Source: Pisolithus tinctorius
Lineage: Eukaryota > Basidiomycota > Agaricomycetes > Boletales > Pisolithaceae
Reading direction: 5' to 3'
DNA: 64,000 bases
NCBI GenBank assembly: GCA_024663395.1
Contig: JANFAH010000006.1
Location: 186,001-250,000 of the forward strand
A program made the translations under genes and the position numbers. The notes under the pieces were generated by a model. That model was given only the letters and a program-made list of their open reading frames with translations, had not been told where the DNA came from and ran no database searches. Shown in pieces: positions 10,671-19,524 of this stretch; the stretch's first letter is position 1; each line of letters begins with the position of its first letter.

Positions 10671-13600
10671 AAACCCCTCCCGAGACAACACGCTACCCAA
10701 ACTACGCATCTGGCAACAAAACCTAAACACCTCTCACATCGCACTTCACTCGCTAATAAACAGCAAAATCGCCGAAGACTGGGACATACTCGCGCTACAA
10801 GAACCCCCAATAGATCAACTCGGCAACACAAGAGCCAACACCCGGTGGAGGGTAGTATACCCAACCACAAAACTGGCGCAAGGAGCCAAGCCAAGAGCGG
10901 TAACTTTCATCAACTCGAGAATTAGTACTAACTCATGGGAACAGGTCCCATTCCCATCAGCGGACGTGGTAGTAACACGCGTCAGGACCGCAAAGGGAAC
11001 ATACACACTGTTCAACATCTACAACGATTGCAAGCACGACCGAACAATAGGGGAACTAAACGTCTTCCTAGCCGCGAACATCAGAAACATACGTCCAACG
11101 GAAAGGGACCAAATGATATGGTTAGGAGACTTTAACAGACACCACCCCCTGTGGGACGAAGAACGAAACCACCATCTTTTCACCCCAACAGCCCTCGCCT
11201 CAGCACAAAAACTCCTAGAATTAGTAGCGGACTACGGACTAGTACAAGTTCTACCCAAAGGAACACCCACGCTTCAGTCCTCCTCCACGGGAAACTGGAC
11301 AAGACCGGACAACGTGTTCTGCACAGAAGCAGCGTTAGAAGACGTGGTGGAATGCGACGCCAGCCCAGAAAACCGTGGTCCCAATACTGACCACGTCCCG
11401 ATTCTAACCAGTCTAGAAACAGCCCTCACACCATCCACGTCCCCCCCGTCCTTCAACTACCGTGAAGTGGATTGGAAGAAGTTCAACAGCACCCTACAAA
11501 CGGAGCTCAGGGCAATCGGGCCACCAACGACGATCGCCAACGAACAAGACTTCCAAAACAAAGCACGAGGGGTCGAAATGGCCCTACGTAGAACGCTGGA
11601 GAAGGAAGTCCCCAAAACGAAACCCCACCCACACAACAAACGCTGGTGGACAAAAGAACTCACAACACTCCGCAACGAATTAAAAACGCTAAGTAAAGCT
11701 TCCTTCACGTTCCGGGCAATCCGTGATCACCCGTGCCACAGTCTACGCAAAAGCAAAGCGAAGATCTACGAGAAGGCCATACAAGACGCCAAAAAGACCC
11801 ACTGGCGGGACTGGCTCGAAGAAGCGAACAACGAAGATCTGTGGATAGCAAACGGCTACATCTCCAGGCCCTACGGAGACGGCAGCAAGACTAGGATACC
11901 AACGCTCAAAGGAACGAACGATGAAGGCGAGGAAACCGTGCTTAGCTCAAACGAAGACAAAAGCAAAGCCTTCGCGCGGGCGCTCTTCCCTCCCCCCCCG
12001 CCCCGGTCGTCAGTACCCCATGCCTACGACTACCCGGACCCAGCAGCACGCTGGTCCCAAATCACGAAAGACCAACTTATGCGCACGATCAAAGGCCTCA
12101 GTCCTTACAAGGCCCCGGGACCCGACGGAGTAGCCAACATCGTCTTCCAAAGATCCCCCATTCTCTCCGACTATCTCCTGCCCCTCTTCAACGCAGTCTT
12201 CACGCTCAAAACCTACTACGACCCATGGAGAGAGTCAATAACGGTTATACTCCGAAAGCCAGGTAAACCGGACTACACGACCCCTAAAGCCTACCGCCCA
12301 ATAGCGCTACTCAACACCACGGCGAAGCTACTCTCGGCAGTAGTGGCCGACCGCACATCATACATACTGGAAAAACACCAACTACTCCCAGCAGCGCACT
12401 TCGGAGGAAGGCCAGGACGATCGACAGAAGACTCCCTATTATTGCTCGAAACCACCATCCGACACGCTTGGAGGCAAAAACAAGTGGTATCGGCTCTGTT
12501 CTTGGACATTGAAGGAGCGTTCCCAAACGCGGTCACAGACCGACTTCTACACAACATGAAGAAACGAAGGCTCCCGCCGGAAATAGTACACTACACGGAA
12601 CGCCTGCTATCAAACAGGAAAACCAAGATACGATTCGATGACTACGAATCCGACTGGTTCCCCATCCGAAACGGAATAGGGCAAGGCGACCCTCTATCAA
12701 TGATACTCTACGTCATATACAGCTCGGATTTGGCTGATACAGCGAAAGGTAAAAAAGAGCTAACACTAGCATTTGTAGACGACACGGCTTTCATAGCCAT
12801 AGGAAAAACCTTCGCAGACACCCATGCCACGCTAGTCGATATGATGGAGAGAGAAGGAGGTGGATACGACTGGTCCAACAAACACAACTCACGCTTCGAA
12901 ACAAGCAAATTCGCCCTAATGGACTTCACACTTAGCAGGACAAAAAACAGGCCACCGCTCACGCTAAGAGACTCTACCATAACACCGACCGCTAACCATA
13001 AGTTTCTAGGAGTAATACTTGATCAGGAACTAAGGTGGAAAACTCATGCCGCCCAGGCAATAGCGAAGGGGATGAAGCAAGCCCTCCTCCTGAGAAGATT
13101 ATCCGCGACGTCATGGGGTATCCCCTTGAAACTGATGCGACAACTGTACCAATCGGTGGTGGTCCCAAAGGTGATGTACGCAGCGTCGGTGTGGCTCCAG
13201 CCAACCTACACCGGGGACCACTCGTCCAAGACAAGAGGCTCAAAAGGCGTCGCAAAACGCATCCTAACGATCCAGAGAACAGCGGCCCTGGCAGCGACCG
13301 GGGCTCTAAAAACCACCCCCACTGACGCACTTCTAGCACACGCAGACATCCTGCCGGCACCCCTCCTCATACAGCACACGCTTTACAGAGCCACACTACG
13401 TCTATCATCGTTACCAGAAACACACCCATTGCACTCACATGTCAACAGGATAGCCAGAACAAATGTCAAAAGGCACCGAGCAGCCCTCCACCGACTAATC
13501 CACGACCTGAACGTCTCCCCGAAAGAAATCGAAACTATCAACCCTTGCCCAATACCGCCCAGCGCCCTTCCCTCGCATACAACCGTAATAGCCACAAGTA

Positions 13601-14601
13601 AAAAGGAAGCAATCGAGGACCTCAGGAAAGTCACAGATCGCACGCTCGTATTCACTGACGGCTCCTGCACAGGAGGTCAAGTGGGAGCAGCCGCAGTCAT
13701 GTATGTAGATCATCAACACGTTGCCACACTCCGTTACCACCTGGGCCACGAATCGAAACACACCGTCTTCGAAGCGGAAGCAGCAGCAATGCTGCTGGCG
13801 GCACAACTTTTAAGAACAAGAAACGAAACCACATACCCGGTCACCATACTCGTCGACAACCAAGCAGTAATAAGATCGAGTGAGCGCCCGTCTGCTAAAC
13901 CAGGTCACCATCTACTCTTGCATTTCAGATCCTCCATACGCAAAACTCTCAACAGGCAAGAACTAACAAGGAAAGACGTTACGATACGCTGGATAGCGGG
14001 ACATATGGAAGTGGAAGGGAACGAGCGCGCAGACAGAGAGGCAAAAACAGCCGCGACAAGACCCGACTCCTCCAGCCCACTAAAGGACCTACCCCCCCCG
14101 TTAAGAAACCAACTACCTCAGAGCGTCTCCGCTCTCAAACAACTCCATACCGCAAGACTAAAAACCCTCTGGACGAGGGAATGGAAAAGCTCCCCCCGCT
14201 ACCACCGCATAACCGCCATAGACCCCCAACTGCCCAGCAGCTCGTTCACAAAACTAGCTGCCTTGCTACCAAAGAAACAGACCGGAACATACATACAACT
14301 CCGTACAGGCCACATCCCGCTAAACAGCTACCTCCACCGTTTCAAGCGAAGCGACTCACCAAACTGCCTGCAGTGCGGTGAAGACAGACCAGAAAACGTA
14401 CACCACTACATCTTCCAGTGTCCAAGATATGACAGAGAGCGTCACATACTCCGCAACGCGCTAGGAAGGGATGCCAACTCGATGGCATTCCTCCTCTCGA
14501 ACAAGGTGGCCCAAACCCACTTGTTCAAGTACATATCGGCCACAAAACGTTTACAGCATACACACGGTGAGACCCCCAGGCAGAACGCGAACGCACGATA
14601 A
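10660..14601 (+). CDS. LINE ORF2: endonuclease / reverse transcriptase / RNase H polyprotein
   Basis: A single uninterrupted frame of 1313 codons. From the N-terminus: APE-type endonuclease with LALQEPPID (Glu near residue 48) and WLGDFNRHHPLW (Asp near 157); reverse transcriptase with YKAPGPDGV, FGGRPGRSTEDSLL, LDIEGAFPNAV, GIGQGDPLS and the catalytic box FVDD near residues 705-708; RNase H with FTDGSC (Asp near 1000), FEAEAAAM, VDNQAV and AGHMEVEGNERAD; and a terminal zinc finger starting CLQCGED near 1236. All catalytic residues I can check are present. The protein would nick the target and prime reverse transcription on it. Its ATG sits inside the end of ORF1, suggesting translation by termination-reinitiation. 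Confidence 0.93.
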   Translation: MRPENPSRDNTLPKLRIWQQNLNTSHIALHSLINSKIAEDWDILALQEPPIDQLGNTRANTRWRVVYPTTKLAQGAKPRAVTFINSRISTNSWEQVPFPSADVVVTRVRTAKGTYTLFNIYNDCKHDRTIGELNVFLAANIRNIRPTERDQMIWLGDFNRHHPLWDEERNHHLFTPTALASAQKLLELVADYGLVQVLPKGTPTLQSSSTGNWTRPDNVFCTEAALEDVVECDASPENRGPNTDHVPILTSLETALTPSTSPPSFNYREVDWKKFNSTLQTELRAIGPPTTIANEQDFQNKARGVEMALRRTLEKEVPKTKPHPHNKRWWTKELTTLRNELKTLSKASFTFRAIRDHPCHSLRKSKAKIYEKAIQDAKKTHWRDWLEEANNEDLWIANGYISRPYGDGSKTRIPTLKGTNDEGEETVLSSNEDKSKAFARALFPPPPPRSSVPHAYDYPDPAARWSQITKDQLMRTIKGLSPYKAPGPDGVANIVFQRSPILSDYLLPLFNAVFTLKTYYDPWRESITVILRKPGKPDYTTPKAYRPIALLNTTAKLLSAVVADRTSYILEKHQLLPAAHFGGRPGRSTEDSLLLLETTIRHAWRQKQVVSALFLDIEGAFPNAVTDRLLHNMKKRRLPPEIVHYTERLLSNRKTKIRFDDYESDWFPIRNGIGQGDPLSMILYVIYSSDLADTAKGKKELTLAFVDDTAFIAIGKTFADTHATLVDMMEREGGGYDWSNKHNSRFETSKFALMDFTLSRTKNRPPLTLRDSTITPTANHKFLGVILDQELRWKTHAAQAIAKGMKQALLLRRLSATSWGIPLKLMRQLYQSVVVPKVMYAASVWLQPTYTGDHSSKTRGSKGVAKRILTIQRTAALAATGALKTTPTDALLAHADILPAPLLIQHTLYRATLRLSSLPETHPLHSHVNRIARTNVKRHRAALHRLIHDLNVSPKEIETINPCPIPPSALPSHTTVIATSKKEAIEDLRKVTDRTLVFTDGSCTGGQVGAAAVMYVDHQHVATLRYHLGHESKHTVFEAEAAAMLLAAQLLRTRNETTYPVTILVDNQAVIRSSERPSAKPGHHLLLHFRSSIRKTLNRQELTRKDVTIRWIAGHMEVEGNERADREAKTAATRPDSSSPLKDLPPPLRNQLPQSVSALKQLHTARLKTLWTREWKSSPRYHRITAIDPQLPSSSFTKLAALLPKKQTGTYIQLRTGHIPLNSYLHRFKRSDSPNCLQCGEDRPENVHHYIFQCPRYDRERHILRNALGRDANSMAFLLSNKVAQTHLFKYISATKRLQHTHGETPRQNANAR

Positions 14602-15190
14602 CGCACATCACAGGATATCACGACGAATCGGAGCCGAAGACCGCCAAAAAAAAAAAAAAAAAAAAAGAAGGCGCACCGTAAGGAAGCGCTCCCACAGAGC
14701 CCTAGCGCTCCATTCGCGCTACGGAAAGTAGTCCACGAACGCATGCACCGCATACCCAAACCACTCGCTCATACATCCCATTGCTCCCCCACCGCGACAC
14801 ACGTCATCCGGTAGAACGCTGAACAACGCGCCTATGTCCCCCAGACCACTCACCCCCGTCCCAAAGTACCGACCTAACGCACCAGATATTCACTCACACA
14901 CAACGGGACATGGAAAAGCACGTTTATTTCGTTATCAGCTAGCCTAACGGCAGCCGGGCCAGTGTAAATAGAAAAGCGAGCTAGCAGAAGTTATAAGCCG
15001 TCCCCACTTCAAGGCGGTGTGACTAAAACGGCCGGCGGGAACGGCGGACTGGTGGGGAGCCGAAGGCTTTGCCACCAGGGCATTCACACGCTTGTGGGGT
15101 TCAGGCGGGCCACAGGGGGCCCTAGTTAGGTCGCTTTACGATAGAATAGTGCAACATAGGGCAAACCAGCCCTCACGCACTTTAAATGAG

Positions 15191-15224
<34 letters not shown>

Positions 15225-15228
<4 letters not shown>

Positions 15229-15235
15229 GACTGTA
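15225..15235 (+). repeat. LINE target-site duplication, right copy
   Basis: Perfect 11-bp copy of 10159-10169, immediately after the poly(A) run. Confidence 0.85.
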
Positions 15236-15435
15236 TCATCCCGAGTTTTATTAAGCTCCTCGCAGGTCTACATACCCGCTCCCATTTATAGCTGGACAGC
15301 CACGCTACAGTCTCCAAATCTCATCTTTCGAAACCTTTAAATCAACGATTGCCATCGGAGTCCGCACTCACATCGCCCTACCGTTTTGTTCCGCCCTGGC
15401 TTCGTCCTGTCCGTGCCGACGATTCATCCTCCCTA

Positions 15436-16889
15436 ATGGATGCGGATAGGAATCTGCCAAATCCTCCTCGGAACCCTCCTCGTATTCAGCCACAGTTGAT
15501 GCCCTCTCCCGATCCCCGTCCACGAACCATTCCAGCGCCGCCGCCCCAGTACCAACAACCATCTCTACCACCTATCCGCCAGCTTCACCCCTATCTCCCG
15601 CCTTCCGGGATGCAACCTCCCTTGCCAACACGGGGACATCCGGCGTATGCTTATCCACCATCGTCTTCTTACTCTGGCCCTCCCCCAACGGAAGCCCACT
15701 TTGGTCCTCCAATTCCTTCTCGAAGTGTACACCCTCGCTCTGAGCCCCCGGAATCTGAGGCGGAGGGTGAGGCGGAATCCCAGGGACCCGTCAAGAAAAA
15801 GAGACGGAGGCAAGCACTCAGTTGCAATGGTATGTTCTCAGATTTTATATAAATTCCAAGCCACTCCTGACAACACACGACGATAACTTGTTCTACTTCA
15901 CTGTCCCGTGTTTCATTGCTAATCCTGGTTAATAACATGTCCGTATGAAAGAGTGCAAGCGTAGAAAAATCAAATGTGATAGGTTCGGCGTCTGTAGCAT
16001 TATCGCACAATGTGTTGTCTCATACCATGCTGCAGAGCGCAACCCTGTGGCCCTTGCGTGCGGCGCGGTGAACAGTCAAAGTGTCAATGGCGTACCTTGG
16101 AGCCAGTGTATGTTTTCAGACGGCTCCTCATTTCTATTACCCTAACGTCTGTTCAGGGATAAATATGTCACACGTCAGGAGTATGACGCGCTGAAGGAAC
16201 AGAGCAGAGCAGAATATGATCAACTTAAGAGGAAATTGGAAAGTTTAGAAGCTGCGGTTCTCCGATTTTTACCCGCTTCACCAGCCGGCGCCCTCAGCGC
16301 ACCGCTGTACTCGATGCCATCAGGCGTACCGGGACCACCTGCGGAAAATCTCGTCTCTTACCAACCTGGCCCCTCCAGTCAAGTCCTCTACCCACCAAGC
16401 GGCCCATCGTCGTCCTCGTACCACGCTGAAGCTACGCCTCAACCTCATTACTACCCCACAACTTCGCCGCATCTTGTCCCTGACAGTGCTCCACATCCAC
16501 CCGCGTCAGCCACACAAACGGCTTCAGGAAGCAGTGGCCCAGGTCATATCCGACGGCCCTCTGACGCCAAGTCTCCGACGCAAACGAAGCAATCGCCCCT
16601 TTCACTTGCTTCAATTACTTCGCCCTACAGCCCAGAGTCCCAGTCAAAAAACTGGCGCGCGCAGACGCTCAGATTACTGGGCGGGCGTCTGCGCCTAGCA
16701 CGAGGAGGTTGGAAAGGCCCAGTGGTTCTTCTTTGCGACACACGTCAGCGATGGAACAACGCCCGACAACGTCGACTTCCTCGGATGTTGCCATGGAAGG
16801 TATGTCGGCGCCTCCCACGGGACTTCACATGCTTGGTTCTTCGTCTCAAGGGAGGTACGGAGATCCCCCCGGTACACATATGGGAGTAA
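15436..16889 (+). CDS. Zn(II)2Cys6 transcription factor, C-terminus doubtful
   Basis: Exons 15436-15829, 15952-15982, 16036-16107 and 16157-16889 give 409 aa; the introns are 122, 53 and 49 bp. A Pro/Ser-rich N-terminus ends in a basic run (KKKRRRQ). The zinc cluster is split by two introns and reads CNECKRRKIKCDR followed by CGPCVRRGEQSKC, all six Cys in the fungal C6 pattern. After it comes an acidic-basic helix (about 16165-16265) of the dimerising coiled-coil type, then a Pro/Ser/Tyr-rich region. It should bind DNA in the nucleus. The last 70 codons change character to Arg/Trp-rich near 16640-16690, while another frame becomes Ser/Thr-rich and runs to 16951. This suggests a frameshift or an unrecognised intron near 16690, so the true stop may be 16951. 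The LINE lies about 210 bp upstream of the ATG. Confidence 0.8.
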
Positions 16890-17515
16890 CTTCAAGCCGA
16901 GAAGCAGGGGAAGGCAGAGACCGGAGGCAAGGCCCTCCCTCGGACCGATAGACAGGTGCTCACACTAGGCTTGGTCGCTATGGATGATTGCATTTTTCTT
17001 TCTTTCTTCGCGTCTCGTTTACAGTCCTCTAGCAATGTAGCCGTATATGTACCCAACCGCGCGGTATAATACCTATGTGGGAATAATACCTCGTATGACC
17101 GGAGGAATTGTGTCGATGGCCGCCAAGTCTCGATGAAGAGTTCCATTATAACCCATAATACTGGGAAAAATAGAATTTCTAGAACCCAGAGCACCGGGCA
17201 TTAGAACAAGAGTACGCACTGGACATATTCTCCGAGGGCATTCTGTCACTAATGACGACATCCCAAGTCCCAAGATGTCACCCGAAGTACTATTATCCGA
17301 CCCGGACTCTCCACACCATGCGGTGGATGTTAATACCTTTGCTACCGCATACCGATGCGAATTCTTCTTTCCACGTTTCCGCAACGTTTCCGTCGCCATT
17401 GCGTATACAGATACTTCGTGACAGATTAAATGAATTGAGTGGTTGCATGATACTTATTACTGTAACATCGATAGCCCAAGAAAGTGGATACCATGCACTA
17501 CAGAGAAGAGTGACC
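16890..17515. other. intergenic between convergent genes
   Basis: Apart from the alternative C-terminal frame of the transcription factor (to 16951), I see no supported gene. A 108-codon minus-strand frame (17073-17399) has no recognisable motif. Confidence 0.5.
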
Positions 17516-19053
17516 TCATTCCCATACTAGTTTACCTTTATCGTCTACGACGGCTTGCATTCCTCCGCTTGGACGTTTACCACCACCCGATCTGGATTGC
17601 TCGATGATCCGTTGACGCTCCAATTGGCGTTTGTGCTTGGCCAAACCCTCTAGTCGAGTTGCCTCCGCCTCTGCCTTCGCGGCTCTAACAACTTCCCTCT
17701 TCTTTGCATTCTGTCTCTGCTTCTTGGTCATAGCACGATCTGGGCTCAGTTGAGGTAAAAGGGGTGTGGTTTGCTGCGGAATCAACGTTGTCCCCAGGTT
17801 TCCTGATTCCGAGGCGTGAGGAACAGTGAAGGTGTGGCAGAAAAAAAAAATTACTAGAACTCTTTCCCTTAACAATGTCCCATCCACCGTCGTCTTCTCC
17901 GTCAGTATCGTTAACAGTGGTACGTGGTGTTGCATCGTCCTCAAAGTTTTTCCAGGTAGATCCTTGCACCTGTAGTCCATCGGCCCGAGGCACCACGCGC
18001 ATAACTCTAGCTAGAGCAGGCACATCAGGTTTCTGCAACATGCTATACAGAGGCGTGTTAGCACATCCATCGTACAAATAATGGGTTGCCGGACATGCGG
18101 ACAGCGCGGTGGTTTTTGACTCACTCTTCTACACCTGTTCGGCGAGGTTTGGGAATAAGTTTTTCGGCGAGCGTGCGACGAGTTTCTGCCACATTCCCAT
18201 CAGTGGGGTCACCAATATCTTCATCCATAATTTCCGCTACAAATGACTCGCCAGCAGCGGAGGCCCCAACATCACTACTCGTGAAGTTAGTCGATACAGC
18301 CACGCTCACGCCCGCTTTGCCATCAGATTCCTTGGGGCTATGTGATCCCACACGGGTCCATGAACCATCCGTGTCAAAGGAGGGCGACGACTGCAGCTGC
18401 GGCTCGCGTTTCAGCGAGGTCTCCGGGTTTAGCAATCGTTCTCGCTGCTGTTGATGATTGGGCTCGGTGTCCTCAGATTTGACTGTAGAAACTGCCGAGC
18501 TCGACCGTCCATCGGACTCCCGCAACATCAGTTGCTCACGAGAAATGCCCTTGGTAGAGTGAAGCTCTATAGGGGCTCCCGAGTCAGGATGCACAAGATT
18601 CGCCTTGAGCTTCTTCTTTTTCCCCCTTTTGGCCTTTGCGACATCCGGTTCCTGAGAGCTGTGTGCTGCTGCATTGCCAGCACTCGCACTAGTCTCAATT
18701 TGTGTCTCAAAATCACCGGGAACGACCTTCGGAGACGGAGTAACGGCCGGATCTGGCTTAGAGGGCTGTGCCTTGGAGACGACCCGCCGTTCCCCTGCAC
18801 GGGATGACTTTGGGTCCGACTGTATTTCCTCCGCAGCGCCAGCATCCGTCTGACTCTTGGTACCCCGTTTCTTCCTCTTGGACTTGGTCCCCGCTATCGA
18901 TGGTTGCTGTGAAGACTTGGCGTCGGCGAGCTGCGTACCAGAACCGGCTGGGGTGAAACGCAGGGCGAATGTGTACGCTAGCGTAGTACATGCCACAGTG
19001 ACAATGACCACGACAGCAGTCTCGATGGTGGTGTGGCTCAGGACAGAACCCAT
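17516..19053 (-). CDS. conserved fungal membrane-anchored protein of unknown function
   Basis: Exons 19053-18125, 18042-17855 and 17802-17516 give 467 aa; introns are 82 and 52 bp and phase is kept. The N-terminus has one hydrophobic segment (about residues 13-33, ETAVVVIVTVACTTLAYTF), then a long charged, low-complexity region with Lys-rich runs (KRKKRGTK, KRGKKKK). Conserved-looking blocks sit near the end: GSWTRVG, QKPDVPALARVMRVV, EDDGGWDIVK, a Lys/Arg/Ala helix beginning MTKKQRQNAKKRE (about 397-442), and the terminus GKLVWE. The pattern matches a protein found widely in basidiomycetes without an assigned role; by topology it would be anchored in the ER or another membrane with the tail in the cytosol. 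The upstream in-frame TTG at 19083 is not used here as start. Confidence 0.8.
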
Positions 19054-19524
19054 AATGCTGAGTGCCAGGTACAACCAATGCAATCAGCCAAGACCGTCCC
19101 GCTGATACTGCACTGAGTGAAATGATGTGAGCAGGTTCAGGGCAACTTCAGCCCCAAGTACTTAGCCATAGAAGTACCACAGCGACAGGCGCGTCAACAA
19201 CCTCAAACAATACATTCGGACCCAAAGTGAAGCACTAACAAAGCATTGTATTCGATTGAGCGAGTTTACATTTTTTACAGTAGCAAGTGCGTTTCAAAAC
19301 GACAAAGGCATAAACAACTTGGGAAATTGAAGTAAAATGAAAAAGAGAAAAAAAATCCACATTAGACCCAACACTAATGTATAGTCGGTGAATTACTATG
19401 ATGCATGGCATTCAGCAGGTTGTTCGAGTCGTAGACCGGCAATCGTGGAAGGTCGGGAATTACAAGGTATGGGATTCGTGTATGTCGTGTGCGTGTTGGG
19501 TTTTCTCCCACACGGCCAAAAATT
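19054..19524. other. intergenic region
   Basis: No gene seen. It holds the promoter of the minus-strand gene starting at 19053 and the 3' end region of the minus-strand gene ending at 19525. A-rich runs occur around 19340-19355. Confidence 0.5.

Larger units (their letters stand above)
10170..15224 (+). mobile_element. 5'-truncated non-LTR retrotransposon (LINE, probably Tad1-like)
   Basis: The element runs from just after the left target duplication through a partial ORF1, a complete ORF2 and a 3' untranslated region of about 590 bp with an internal A-run (about 14646-14666), to a terminal run of 34 A (15191-15224). The right duplication follows directly. ORF2 combines APE-type endonuclease, reverse transcriptase, RNase H and a terminal zinc finger, the architecture of Tad1-type and related LINEs of fungi; the clade is inferred, not tested. 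The body is rich in CpG and has no obvious decay, unlike the transposons beyond 43.6 kb, so the insertion looks recent. The 5' end is missing part of ORF1, so this copy is probably not autonomous. Confidence 0.9.

Noticed and set aside
10900..14800. Minus-strand frames of up to 122 codons under LINE ORF2
   Set aside because: Shadows of the ORF2 coding strand with no independent features.
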